The notes beneath the pieces are model-generated. The model was given only the letters and a program-made list of their open reading frames with translations, searched no databases and was not told the origin of the DNA. From positions 462,060 to 526,059 of the forward strand of contig JAJUPC010000234.1 in assembly GCA_023614405.1 (NCBI GenBank): a DNA stretch of 64,000 bases, in the 5' to 3' direction. This document shows, piece after piece, positions 1 to 15,479 of this stretch. This DNA comes from Avena insularis (lineage: Eukaryota > Streptophyta > Magnoliopsida > Poales > Poaceae). Positions within the stretch are counted from its first letter, which is position 1. Every line of letters begins with the position of its first letter. The position numbers and the translations under genes are program-made.

Positions 1-3000
1 GAGAACACACATGCAATGACACTGGTGGATCCATATGTGGTATGTGAAAAGAACACACATTTCAATGAGTCTGGTTGTTGTTAGTAAAAAGAACACACAT
101 GCAATGACACTGGTGGATCCATAGGTGGATTGGGAAAAGAGCACATATGCAATGACACTGGTGGATCCATATGTGGTATGTGAAAAGAACACACATGCAA
201 TGACTCCAGTTGTTGTTAGTAAAAAGAACACACATGTAATGACACTGGTGGATCCATGTGTGGTCCCTGAAGAGAACACACATTTCAATGACTCTGGCTG
301 TTGTTAGTAAAAATAAACACATGCAATGACACTGGTGGTTCCACAGGTGGATTGTGAAAAGAACACAAATGCAATGACACTGGTGGGTCCATATGTGGTA
401 TGTGAAAAGAACACACATTTCAATGACTCTACTTGTTGTTTGTAAAAATAACACACAAGCAATGACACTAGTGGATCCATAGGTGGTCTCTAAGAGATCA
501 CACATGCAATGACAATGGTGGATCCATATCTGGTATGTGAAAAGAACACACATGCAATGACACTGGTTGTTGTTAGTAAAAAGAGCACACATGCAATGAC
601 ACTGGTGGATGCATGTGTGGTCTCTGAAGAGAACGCACATTTGAGTGACTCTTGTTGTTAGTAAAAAGACACACATGCAATGACACTGGTGGATCCATGT
701 GTGGTCTCTAAAGAGATCACACATTTCAATGACACTGGTGGATCCATATGTGGTATGTGAAAAGAACAGTCATGAAATGACTCCAGTTGTTGTTAGTAAA
801 AAGAACACACATGCAATGACACTGGTGGATCCATAGGTGGATTGTGAAAAGAGCACACATGCAATGACACTGGTGGATCCATATGTGGTATGTGAAAAGA
901 ACACACATGCAATGACTCTGGTTGTTGTTAGTAAATAGAACACACATGCAATGACACTCGTGGATCCATAGGTGGATTGTGAAAAGAACACACATGCAAT
1001 GACACTCGTGGATCCATAGGTGGTATGTGAAAAGAACACACATTTCAATGACTCTGGTTGTTGTTAGTAAAAAGAACACACATGCAATGACACTGGTGGA
1101 TCCATAGGTGGATTGTGAAAAGAGCACAGATGCAATGACACTAGTGGATCCATATGTGGTATGTGAAAAGAACACACATGCAATGACTCCAGTTGTTGTT
1201 AGTAAAAAGAACACACATATAATGACACTAGTGGATCCATGTGTGGTCTCTGAAGGGAACACACATTCCAATGACTGTGGTTGTTGTTAGTAAAAAGAAC
1301 ACACATGCAATGACACTGGTGGATCCATAGGTGGATTGTGAAAAGAACACACATGCAATGACACTGGTGGGTCTATATGTGGTATGTGAAAAGAACACAC
1401 ATGCAATGACTCTGGTTGTTGTTAGTAAAAAGAACACATGCAATGACACTGGTGGATCCATAGGTGGATTGTGAAAAGAACACACATGCAATGACACTGG
1501 TGGATCCATAGGTGGTATGTGAAAAGAACACACATTTCAATGACTCTGGTTGTTGTTAGTAAAAAGAACACACATGCAATGACACTGGTGGATCCATAGG
1601 TGGATTGTGATAACACATGCAATGACACTGGTGGATCCATATGTGGTATGTGAAAAGAACACACATGCAATGACTCCAGTTGTTGTTAGTAAAAAAGAAC
1701 ACACATGCAATGACACTGGTGGATCCATAGGTGGATTGTGAAAAGAACACACATGCAATGACACTGGTGGGTCTATATGTGGTATGTGAAAATAACACAC
1801 ATGCAATGACTCTGGTTGTTGTTAGTAAAAAGAACACACATGCAATGACACTGGTGGATCCATAGGTGGATTGTGAAAAGAACACACATGCAATGACACT
1901 GGTGGATCCATAGGTGGTATGTGAAAAGAACACACATTTCAATGACTCTGGTTGTTGTTAGTAAAAAGAACACACATGCAATGACACTGGTGGATCCATA
2001 GGTGGATTGTGAAAAGAGCACACATGCAATGACACTGGTGGATCCATATGTGGTATGTGAAAAGAACACACATGCAATGAATCCAGTTGTTGTTAGTAAA
2101 AAGAACACACATGCAATGACATTGGTGGATCCATGTGTGGTCTCTGAAGAGAACACACATTTCAATGACACTGGTGGATCCATATGTGGTATGTGAAAAG
2201 AACAGTCATGAAATGACTCCAGTTGTTGTTAGTAAAAAGAACACACATGCAATGACACTGGTGGATCCATAGGTGGATTGTGCAAAGAACACACATGCAA
2301 TGACCTTTGGCGGATCCATATGTGGTATCTGAAAAGAACACATGCAATGACTCTAGTTGTTGTTAGTAAAAAGAGCACACATGCAATGACACTGGTGGAT
2401 CCATGTGTGGTCTCTGAAGAGAACACACATGCAATAACACTGGTGGATCCATAGGTGGTATGTGAAAAGAACACACATTTCAATGAGTCTGGTTGTTGTT
2501 TGAAAAAGAACACACATGCAATGACACTGGTGGATCCATAGGTGGATTGTGAAAACAGCACACATGCAATGACACTAGTGAATCCATATGTGGTATGTGA
2601 AAAGAACACACATGCAATGACTTCAGTTGTTGTTAGTAAAAAGAACACACATGTAATGACACTTGTGGATCCATGTGTGGTCTCTGAAGAGAACACACAT
2701 TTCAATGACTCTAGTTGTTGTTAGTAAAAAGAGCACACATGCAATGACACTGGTGGATCCATATGTGGTATGTGAAAAGAACACACATGCAATGACTCCA
2801 GTTGTTGTTAGTAAAAAGAACACACATGTAATGACACTGGTGGATCCATGTGTCATCTCTGAAGAGAACACACATTTCAATGACACTGGTGGATCCATAT
2901 GTGGTATGTGAAAAGAACCGTCATGAAATGACTCAAGTTGTTGTTAGTAAAAAGAACACAGATGCAATGACACTGGTGGATCCATAGGTGGATTGTGAAA

Positions 3001-6000
3001 AGAACACACATGAATGACACTGGTGGATCCATATGTGGTATGTGAAAAGAACACACATGTAATGACTCTGGTTGTTGTTAGTAAATAGAACACACATGCA
3101 ATAACACTGGTGGATCTATAGGTTGATTGTGAAAAGAACACACATGCAATGACACTGGTGGATCCATAGGTGGTATGTGAAAAGAACACACATTTCAATG
3201 ACTCTACTTGTTGTTAGTAAAAAGAACACACATGCAATGACACTGGTGGATCCATAGGTGGATTGTGAACAGAGCACACATGCAATGACTCTGGTTGTTG
3301 TTAGTAAAAAGAACACACATGCAAAAACACAGGTGGATCCATAGGTGGATTGTGAAAAGAACATACATGTAGTGACACAGGTGGATCCATAGGTGGTATG
3401 TGAAAAGAACACACATTTCAATGAGTCTGGTTGTTGTTAGTAAAAAGAACACACATGCAATGACACTGGTGGATCCATAGGTGGATTGTGAAAAGAGCAC
3501 ACATGCAATGACACTAGTGGATCCATATGTGGTATGTGAAAAGAACACACATGCAATGTCTCCAGTTGTTGTTAGTAAAAACAACACACATGTAATGACA
3601 CTGGTGGATCCATTTGTGGTCTCTGAAGAGAACACACATTTCAATGACTGTGGTTGTTGTTAGTAAAAAGAACACACATGCAATGACACTGGTGGATCCA
3701 TAGGTGGATTGTGAAAGGAACACAAATGCAATGACACTGGTGGGTCCATATGTGGTATGTGAAAAGAACACACATGCAATGACTCTGGTTGTTGTTAGTA
3801 AAAAGAACACACATGCAATGACACTGGTGGATCCATAGGTGGATTGTGAAAAGAACACACATGCAATGACACTGGTGGATCCATAGGTGGTATGTGAAAA
3901 GAACACACGTTTCAATGACTCTGGTTGTTGTTAGTAAAAAGAACACAGATGCAATGACACTGGTGGATCCATAGGTGGATTGTAAAAAGAACACACATGC
4001 AATGACACTGGTCGATCCATATGTGGTATGTGAAAAGAACACACATGTAATGACTTTGGTTGTTGTTAGTAAATAGAACACACATGCAATGACACTGGTG
4101 GATCTATAGGTGGATTGTGAAAAGAACACACATGCAATGACACTGGTGGATCCATAAGTGGTATGTGAAAAGAACACACATTTCAATGACTCTAGTTGTT
4201 GTTAGTAAAAAGAACACACATGCAATGACACTGGTGGATCCATAGGTGGATTGTGAACTGAGCACACATGCAATGACTCTGGTTGTTGTTAGTAAAAAGA
4301 ACACACATGCAAAAACACTGGTGGATCCATAGGTGGATTGTGAAAAGAACATACATGTAGTGACACAGGTGGATCCATAGGTGGTATGTGAAAATAACAC
4401 ACAAGCAATGACTCCAGTTGTTGTTAGTAAAAAGAACACACATGTAATGACACAAGTGGATCCATGTGTGGTCTTTGAAGAGAACACACATTTCAATGAC
4501 TCTACTTGTTGTTTGTAAAAATAACACACAAGCAATGACACTAGTGGATCCATAGGTGGTCTCTAAGAGATCACACATGCAATGACAATGGTGGATCCAT
4601 ATCTGGTATGTGAAAAGAACACACATGCAATGACACTGGTTGTTGTTAGTAAAAAGAGCACACATGCAATGACACTGGTGGATGCATGTGTGGTCTCTGA
4701 AAACACACATTTGAGTGACTCTTGTTGTTAGTAAAAAGAACACACATGCAATGACACTGGTGGATCCATGTGTGGTCTCTAACAAGAACACACATTTCAA
4801 TGACAATGGTGGATCCATATGTGGTATGTGAAAAGAACACACATGAAATGACTCTGGTTGTTGTTAGTAAAAAGAACACACATGCAATGACACTGTTGGA
4901 TCCATAGGTGGATTGTGAAAAGAGCACACATGCAATGACACTGGTGGATCCATATGTGGTATGTGAAAAGAACACACATGCAATGACTCTGGTTGTTGTT
5001 AGTAAATAGAACACACATGCAATGACACTAGTGGAACCATAGGTGGATTGTGAAAAGAACACACATGCAATGACACTGGTGGATCCATATGTGGTATGTA
5101 AAAAGAACACACATTTCAATGACTCTGGTTGTTGTTAGTAAAAGAACACACATGCAATGACACTGGTGGATCCATAGGTGGATTGTGAAAAGAGCACACA
5201 TGCAATGACACTAGTGGATCCATATGTGGTATGTGAAAAGAACACACATGCAATGACACCAGTTGTTTGTAGTAAAAAGAAAACACCTATCATGACACTA
5301 GTGGATCCATGTGGGGTCTCTGAAGAACACACATTCAATGACTGTGGTTGTTTTTAGTAAAAAGAACACACATGCAATGACACTGGTGGATCCATAGGTG
5401 GATTGTGAAAAGAGCACACATGCAATGACACTGGTGGGTCCATATGTGGTATGTGAAAAGAACACACATGCAATGACTCTGGTTGTTGTTAGTAAAAAGA
5501 ACACACATGCAATGACACTGGTGGATCCATAGGTGGATTGTGAAAAGAACACACATGCAATGACACTGGTGGATCCATATGTGGTATGTGAAAAGAACAC
5601 ACATTTCAATGACTCTGGTTGTTGTTAGTAAAAGAACACACATGCAATGACACTGGTGGATCCATAGGTGGATTGTGAAAAGAACACACATGCAATGACA
5701 CTGGTGGATCCATATGTGGTATGTGAAAAGAACACACATGCAATGACTCCAGTTGTTGTTAGTAAAAAAGAACACACATGCAATGACACTGGTGGATCCA
5801 TAGGTGGATTGTGAAAAGAACACACATGCAATGACACTGGTGGATCCATATGTGGTATGTGAAAAGAACAGTCATGAAATGACTCTGGTTGTTGTTAGTA
5901 AAAAATCACACATGCAATGACACTGGTGGATCCATAGGTGGATTGTGAAAAGAACACACATGCAATGACACTGGTGGATCCATAGGTGGTATGTGAAAAG

Positions 6001-9000
6001 AACACACATTTCAATGACTCTGGTTGTTGTTAGTAAAAAGAACACACATGCAATGACACTGGTGGATCCATAGGTGGATTGTGAAAAGAGCACACATGCA
6101 ATGACACTGGTGGATCCATATGTGGTATGTGAAAAGAACACACATGCAATGACTCCAGTTGTTGTTAGTAAAAAGAACACACATGCAATGACACTGGTGG
6201 ATCCATGTGTGGTCTCAAAAGAGAACACACATTTCAATGACACTGGTGGATCCATATGTGGTATGTGAAAAGAACAGTCATGAAATGACTCAGTTGTTGT
6301 TAGTAAAAAGAACACACATGCAATGACACTGGTGGATCCATAGGTGGATTGTGAAAGAACACACATGCAATGACACTTTGGTGGATCCATATGTCGTATG
6401 TGAAAAGAACACACATGCAATGACTCTAGTTGTTGTTAGTAAAAGAGCACACATGCAATGACACTGGTGGATCCATGTGGATTCTGAAAAGAACACATGC
6501 AATGACACTGGTGGATCCATAGGTGGTATGTGAAAAGAACACACATTTCAATGACTCTAGTTGTTGTTAGTAAAAAGAACACACATGCAATGACACTGGT
6601 GGATCCATAGGTGGATTGTGAAAAGAACACACATGCAATGACACTGGTGAATCCATATGTGGTATGTGAAAAGAACACACATGCAATGACTCTGGTTTTT
6701 GTTAGTAAAAAGAACACACATGTAATGACACTTGTGGATCCATGTGTGGTCTCTGAAGAGAACACACATTTCAATGACTCTAGTTGTTGTTAGTAAAAAG
6801 AACACGCATGCAATGACATTGGTGGATCCATGTGTGGTATGTGAAAAGAACACACATGCACTGACTCAGTTGTTGTTAGTAAAAGAACACACATGTAATG
6901 ACACTGGTGGATCCATGTGGTCTCTAAAGAGAACACACATTTCAATGACACTGGTGGATCCATATGTGGTATGTGAAAAGAACACACATGAAATGACTCA
7001 AGTTGTTGTTAGTAAAAAGAACACACATGCAATGACACTGGTGGATCCATAGGTGGATTGTGAAAAGAACACACATGCAATGACACTGGTGGATCCATAT
7101 GTGGTCTGCGAAAAGAACACACATGCAATGACTCTGGTTGTTGTTAGTAAATAGAACACACATGCAATGACACTGGTGGATCCATAGGTTGATTGTGAAA
7201 AGAACACACATGCAATGACACTGGTGGATCCATAGGTGGTATGTGAAAAGAACACACATTTCAATGACTCTACTTGTTGTTAGTAAAAAGAACACACATG
7301 CAATGACACTGGTGGATCCATAGGTGGATTGTGAAAAGAACACACATGCAATGACTGTGGTTGTTGTTAGTATAAAGAACACACATGCAATGACAGGTGG
7401 ATCCATAGGTGGATTGTGAAGAGAACACACATGCAATGACACTGGTGGATCCATAGGTGGTATGTGAAAAGAACACACATTTCGATGAGTCTAGTTGTTG
7501 TTAGTATAAAGAACACACATGCAATGACACTGGTGGATCCATAGGTGGATTGTGAAAAGAGAACCCATGCAATGACACTAGTGGATCCATATGTGGTATG
7601 TGAAAAGAACACACATGCAATGACTCCAGTTGTTGTTAGTAAAAAAACACACATGTAATGACACTGTGGATCCATTTGTGGTCTGAAAGAGAACACACAT
7701 TTCAATGACTGTGGTTGTTGTTAGTATAAAGAACACACATGCAATGACACTGGTGGATCCATAGGTGGATTGTGAAAAGAGCACACATGCAATGACACTG
7801 GTGGATCCATATGTGGTATGTGAAAACAACACACATGCAATGACTCCAGTTATTGTTAGTACAAAGAACACACATGCAATGACACTGGTGGATCCATAGG
7901 TGGATTGTGAAAAGAACACACATGCAATGACACTGGTGGATCCATAGGTGGTATGTGAAAAGAACACACGTTTCAATGACTCTGGTTGTTGTTAGTAAAA
8001 AGAACACACATGCAATGACACTGGTGGATCCATATGTGGTATGCGAAAAGAACACACATGCAATGACTCTGGTTGTTGTTAGTAAAAAGAACACACATGC
8101 AATGACACTGGTGGATCCATAGGTGGATTGTGAAAAGAACACACATGCAATGACACTGGTGGATCCATAGGTGGTATGTGAAAAGAACACACATTTCAAT
8201 GAGTCTGGTTGTTGTTTGAAAAAGAACACACATGCAATGACACTGGTGGATCCATCGGTGGATTGTGAAAACAGCACACATGCAATGACACTGGTGGATC
8301 CATATGTGGTATGTGAAAAGAACACACATGCAATGACTTCAGTTGTTGTTAGTAAAAAGAACACACATGTAATGACACTTGTGGATCCATGTGTGGTCTC
8401 TGAAGAGAACACACATTTCAATGACTCTGGTTGTTGTTAGTAAAAAGAACACACATGCAATGACGATCCATAGGTGGATTGTGAAAAGAGCACACATGCA
8501 ATGACACTGGTGGATCCATATGTGGTATGTGAAAAGAACACACATGCAATGACTCCAGTTGTTGTTAGTAAAAAGAACACACATGTAATGACACTGGTGG
8601 ATCCATGTGTCGTCTCTGAAGAGAACACACATTTCAATGACACTGGTGGATCCATATGTGGTATGTGAAAAGAACCGTCATGAAATGACTGAAGTTGTTG
8701 TTAGTAAAAAGAACACAGATGCAATGACACTGGTGGATCCATAGGTGGATTGTGAAAAGAACACACATGCAATGACACTGGTGGATCCATATGTGGTATG
8801 TGAAAAGAACACACATGTAATGACTTTGGTTGTTGTTAGTAAATAGAACACACATGCAATGACACTGGTGGATCTATAGGTGGATTGTGAAAAGAACACA
8901 CATGCAATGACACTGGTGGATCAATAGGTGGTATGTGAAAACAACACACATTTCAATGACTCTGGATGTTGTTAGTAAAAAGAACACACATGCAATGTAC

Positions 9001-11032
9001 TGGTGGATCCATAGGTGGATTGTGAAAAGAGCACACATGCAATGACTCTGGTTGTTGTTAGTAAAAAGAACACACATGCAATGACACTGGTGGATCCATA
9101 GGTGGATTGTGAAAAGAACACACATGCAGTGACACAGGTGGATACATAGGTGGTATGTGAAAAGAACACACATTTCAATGAGTCTGGTTGTTAGTAAAAA
9201 GAACACACATGCAATGACACTGGTGGATCCATAGGTGGATTGTGAAAAGGGCACACATGCAATGACACTAGTGGATCCATATGTGGTATGTGAAAAGAAC
9301 ACACATGCAATGTCTCCAGTTGTTGTTAGTAAAAAGAACACACATGTAATGACACTGGTGGATCCATTTGTGGTCTCTGAAGAGAACACACATTTCAATG
9401 ACTGTGGTTGTTGTTAGTAAAAAGAACACACATGCAATGACACTGGTGGATCCATAGGTGGATTGTGAAAAGAACACAAATGCAATGACACTGGTGGATC
9501 CATATGTGGTATGTGAAAAGAACACACATGCAATGACTATGGTTGTTATTAAAAAGAACAAACATGCAATGACACTGGTGGATCCATAGGTGGATTGTGA
9601 AAGGAACACAAATGCAATGACACTGGTGGGTCCATATGTGGTATGTGAAAAGAACACACATGCAATGACTCTGGTTGTTGTTAGTAAAAAGAACACACAT
9701 GCAATGACACTGGTGGATCCATAGGTGGATTGTGAAAAGAACACACATGCAATGACACTGGTGGATCCATAGGTGGTATGTGAAAAGAACACACATTTCA
9801 ATGACTCTGGTTGTTGTTAGTAAAAAGAACACACATGCAATGACACTGGTGGATCCATATGTGGTATGTGAAAAGAACACACATGCAATGACTCTGGTTG
9901 TTGTTAGTAAAAAGAGCACACATGCAATGACACTGGTGGATCCATGTGTGGTCTCTGAAGAGAACACACATGCAATGACACTGGTGGATCCATAGGTGGT
10001 ATGTGAAAAGAACACACATTTCAATGAGTCTGGTTGTTGTTTGAAAAAGAACACACATGCAATGACACTGGTGGATCCATCGGTGGATTGTGAAAAGACA
10101 ACACATGCAATGACACTAGTGGATCCATATGTGGTATGTGAAAAGAACACACATGCAATGACTTCAGTTGTTGTTAGTAAAAAGAACACACATGTAATGA
10201 CACTTGTGGATCCATGTGTGGTCTCTGAAGAGAACACACATTTCAATGACTCTGGTTGTTGTTAGTAAAAAGAACACACATGCAATGGCACTGGTGGATC
10301 CATAGGTGGATTGTGAAAAGAGCACACATGCAATGACACTGGTGGATCCATATGTGGTATGTGAAAAGAACACACATGCAATGACTCCAGTTGTTGTTAG
10401 TAAAAAGAACACACATGTAATGACACTGGTGGATCCATGTGGATCTGAAAAGAACACACATTTCAATGACACTGTGGATCCATTTGTGGTATGTGAAACC
10501 AACCTTCATGAAATGAATCTCGTTGTTGTTAGTAAAAAGAACACAGATGCAATGACACTGGTGGATCCATAGGTGGATTGTGAAAAGAACACACATGCAA
10601 TGACACTGGTGGATCCATATGTGGTATGTGAAAAGAACACACATGTAATGACTTTGGTTGTTGTTAGTAAATAGAACACACATGCAATGACACTGGTGGA
10701 TCCATAGGTGGATTGTGAAAAGAACACACATGCAATGACACTGGTGGATCCATAGGTGGTATGTGAAAAGAACACACATTTCAATGACTCTAGTTGTTGT
10801 TAGTAAAAAGAACACACATGCAATGACACTGGTGGATCCATAGGTGGATTGTGAAAAGAGCACACATGCAATGACTCTGGTTGTTGTTAGTAAAAAGAAC
10901 ACACATGCAATGACACTGGTGGATCCATAGGTGGATTGTGAAAAGAACATACATGTAGTGACACAGGTGGATCCATAGGTGGTATGTGAAAAGAACACAC
11001 ATTTCAATGAGTCTGGTTGTTGTTAGTAAAAA

Positions 11033-11255
11033 GAACACACATGCAATGACACTGGTGGATCCATAGGTGGATTGTGAAAAGAGCACACATGCAATGACAC
11101 TGGTGGATCCATATGTGGTATGTGAAAAGAACACACATGCAATGACTCCAGTTGTTGTTAGTAAAAAGAACACACATGTAATGACACTGGTGGATCCATG
11201 TGTGGTCTCTGAAGAGAACACACATTTCAATGACTCTGGTTGTTGTTAGTAAAAA
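11033..11255 (+). repeat. Representative 223-bp higher-order unit of the satellite
   Basis: This is a clean example of the most recurrent composite unit. The subunits are 48 bp (11033-11080, ATAGGTGGATTG type), 48 bp (11081-11128, GAGCACACATG start, ATATGTGGTATG type), 39 bp (11129-11167, CTCCAG type), 48 bp (11168-11215, GTAATG with ATGTGTGGTCTCTGAAGA tail) and 40 bp (11216-11255, TTTCAATG type). The same order recurs with few changes, for instance near 91-313, 1977-2170 and 3441-3665. Many neighbouring stretches are permuted or carry an additional 48+48 pair, so this is the commonest module and not a fixed period. Confidence 0.85.
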
Positions 11256-14200
11256 GAACACACATGCAATGACACTGGTGGATCCATAGGTGGATTGTGA
11301 AAAGAACACACATGCAATGACACTGGTGGGTCCATATGTGGTATGTGAAAAGAACACACATGCAATGACTCTAGTTGTTGTTAGTAAAAGAACACACATG
11401 CAATGACACTGGGGATCCATAGGTGGATTGTGAAAAGAACACACATGCAATGACACTGGTGGATCCATATGTGGTATGTGAAAAGAACACACATTCAATG
11501 ACTCTGGTTGTTGTTAGTAAAAAGAACACACATGCAATGACACTGGTGGATCCATATGTGGTATGCGAAAAGAACACACATGCAATGACACTGGTGGATC
11601 CATATGTGGTATGTGAAAAGAACTCACATACAATGACTCTAGTTGTTGTTAGTAAAAAGAATACACATGCAATGAAACTTGTGGATCCATGTGTGGTCTC
11701 TAAAGAGAACACACATTTCAATCACACTGGTTGTTGTTAGTAAAAAGAACACACATGCAATGACACTTGTGGATCCATAGGTGGATTGTGAAAAGAGCAC
11801 ACATGCAATGACACTGGTGGATCCATATGTGGTATGTGAAAAGTACACACATGCAATGACTCCAGTTGTTGTTAGTAAAAAGAACACACATGTAATGTCA
11901 CTGGTGTATCCATGTGTGGTATCTTCATTGAACACACATTTCAATGACACTGGTGGATCCATATGTGGTATGTGAAAAGAACAGTCATGAAATGACTCCA
12001 GTTGTTGTTAGTAAAAAGAACACAGATGCAATGACACTGGTGGATCCATAGGTGGATTGTGAAAAGAACACACATGCAATGACACTGGTGGATCCATATG
12101 TGGTATGTGAAAAGAACACACATGTAATGACTCTGGTTGTTGTTAGTAAATAGAACACACATGCAATGACACTGCTGGATCTATAGGTGGATTGTGAAAA
12201 GAACACACATGCAATGAAACTGGTGGATCCATAGGTGGTATGTGAAAACAACACACATTTCAATGACTCTGGATGTTGTTAGTAAAAAGAACACACATGC
12301 AATGACACTGGTGGATCCATAGGTGGATTGTGAAAAGAGCACACATGCAATGACTCTGGTTGTTGTTAGTAAAAAGAACACACATGCAATTACACTGGTG
12401 GATCCATAGGTGGATTGTGAAAAGAACACACATGCAGTGACACAGGTGGATCCATAGGTGGTATGTGAAAAGAACACACATTTCAATGAGTCTGGTTGTT
12501 AGTAAAAAGAACACACATGCAATGACACTGGTGGATCCATAGGTGGATTGTGAAAAGAACACACATGCAATGACACTGGTGGATCCATATGTGGTATGTG
12601 AAAAGAACACACATGCAATGACTCCAGTTGTTGTTATTAAAAAGAACACACATGCAATGACACTGGTGGATCCATATGTGGTATGTGAAAAGAACACACA
12701 TGCAATGACTCCAGTTGTTGTTAGTAAAAGAACACACATGCAATGACACTGGTGGATCCATAGGTGGATTGTGAAAGAACACACATTTCAATGACACTGG
12801 TGGATCCATATGTGGTATGTGAAAAGAACACACATGAAATGACTGGTTGTTGTTAGTAAAAAGAACACACATGCAATGACACTGGTGGATCCATAGGTGG
12901 ATTGTGAAAAGAACACACATGTAATGACACTGGTGGATCCATATGTGGTATGTGAAAAGAACACACATGCAATGACTCTGGTTGTTGTTAGTAAAAAGAA
13001 CACACATGCAATGACACTGGTGGATCCATAGGTGGATTGTGAAAAGAACACACATGCAATGACACTGGTGGATCCATAGGTGGTATGTGAAAACAACACA
13101 CATTTCAATGACTCTGGATGTTGTTAGTAAAAAGAACACACATGCAATGACTCTGGTGGATCCATAGGTGGATTTTGAAAAGAGCACACATGCAATGACA
13201 CTGTGATCCATATGTTGTTAGTAAAAAGAACACATGCAATGACACTGGTGGATCCATAGGTGGATTGTGAAAAGAACACACATGCAATGACACTAGTGGA
13301 TCCATAGGTGGTATGTGAAAAGAACACACATTTCAATGACTCTGGTTGTTAGTAAAAAGAACACACATGCAATGACACTGGTGGATCCATAGGTGGATTG
13401 GGAAAAGAACACATATTTCAATGACACTGGTGGATCCATATGTGGTATGTGAAAAGAACAGTCATGAAATGACTCCAGTTGTTGTTAGTAAAAAGAACAC
13501 ACATGCAATGACACTGGTGGATCCATGTGTTTTCTCTAAAGAGAACACACATGCGATGACTCTTGTTGTTAGTAAAAAGAACACACATGTAATGACACTG
13601 GTGGATCCATGTGTGGTCTCTGAAGAGAGCACACATTTCAATGACACTGGTGGATCCATATGTGGTATGTGAAAAGAACACATGAAATGACTCAGTTGTT
13701 GTTAGTAAAAGAACGAACATGCAATGACACTGGTGGATCCATAGGTGGATTGTGAAAAGAACACAAATGCAATGACTCTTGTGGATACATTTGTGGTATG
13801 TGCAAAGAACACACATTAACTGTCTCTGTTTGTTGTTAGTAAATAGAACACATGCAATGACACTGGTGGATCCATAGGTGGATTGTGAAAAGAACACACA
13901 TGCAATGACACTAGTGGATCCATAGGTGGTATGTGAAAAGAACACACATTTCAATGACTCTGGTTGTTGTTAGTAAAAGAACACACATGTTAGTAAAAAG
14001 AACACACATGCAATGACTCTAGTGGATCCATAGGTGGATTGTGAAAAGAGCACACATGCAATGACTCTTGTTGTTAGTAAAAAGAACACACATGCAATGA
14101 CACTGGTGGATCCATAGGTGGATTGTGAAAAGAACACACATGCAATGACACAGGTGGATCCATAGGTGGTATGTGAAAAGAACACATGCAATGACTCCGG

Positions 14201-15479
14201 TTGTTGTTAGTAAAGATAACACATGCAATGACTCTGGTGGATCCATAGGTGGATTGTGAAAAGAACACACATGCAATGACACTAGTGGATCCATATGTGG
14301 TATGTGAAAAGAACACACATGCAATGACTCCAGTTGTTGTTAGTAAAAAGAGCACACATGCAATGACACTGGTGGATCCATGTGTGGTCTCTAAAGAGAA
14401 CACACTTGCAATGACACTGGTGGATCCATAGGTGTATAGTGAAAAGAACACACATGCAGTGACGCAGTTGGATCAATAGGTGGTATGTGAAAAGAACACA
14501 CATTTGAATGAGTCTGGTTGTTGTTAGTAAAAAGAACACACATGCAATGACACTGGTGGATCCATAGGTGGATTGTGAAAAGAACACACATGCAATGACA
14601 CTGGTGGATCCATAGGTGGTATGTGAAAAGAACACACATGCAATGACTCTGGTTGTTGTTAGTAAATAGAACACACATGCAATGACACTGGTGGATCCAT
14701 AGGTGGATTGTGAAAAGAACACACATGCAATGACACTGGTGGATCCATAGGTGGTATATGAAAAGAACACACATTTGAATGACTCTGGTTGTTGTTAGTA
14801 AAAAGAACACACATGCAATGACACTGGTGGATCCATAGCTTGATTGTGAAAAGAGCAGACATGCAATGACTCTGGTTGTTGTTAGTAAAAAGAACACACA
14901 TGCAATGACACTAGTGGATCCATAGGTAGATTGTGAAAAGAACACACATGAAATGACACAGGTGGATCCATAGGTGGTATGTGAAAAGAACACACATTTC
15001 AATGAGTCTGGTTGTTTTTAGTAAAAAGAACACACATGCAATGACACTGGTGGATCCATAGGTGGATTGTGAAAAGAACACACATGCAATGACACTGGTG
15101 GATCCATATGTGGTATGCGAAAAGAACACACATGCAATGACTCTGGTTGTTGTTAGTAAAAAGAGCATACATGCAATGACACTGGTGGATCCATGTGTGG
15201 TCTCTGAAGAGAACACTTAAGAACACACATTTCAAAGAGTCTGGTTGTTGTTAGTAAAAAGAACACACATGCAATGACACTGGTGGATCCATAGGTGGAT
15301 TGTGAAAAGAGCACAAATGCAATGACACTGGTGGATCCATATGTGGTATGTGAAAAGAACACACATGCAATGACTCTAGTTGTTGTTAGTAAAAAGAACA
15401 CACATGTAATGACACTGGTGGATCCATGTGTGGTCTCTAAAGAGAACACACATTTCAATGACACTGGTGGATCCATATG

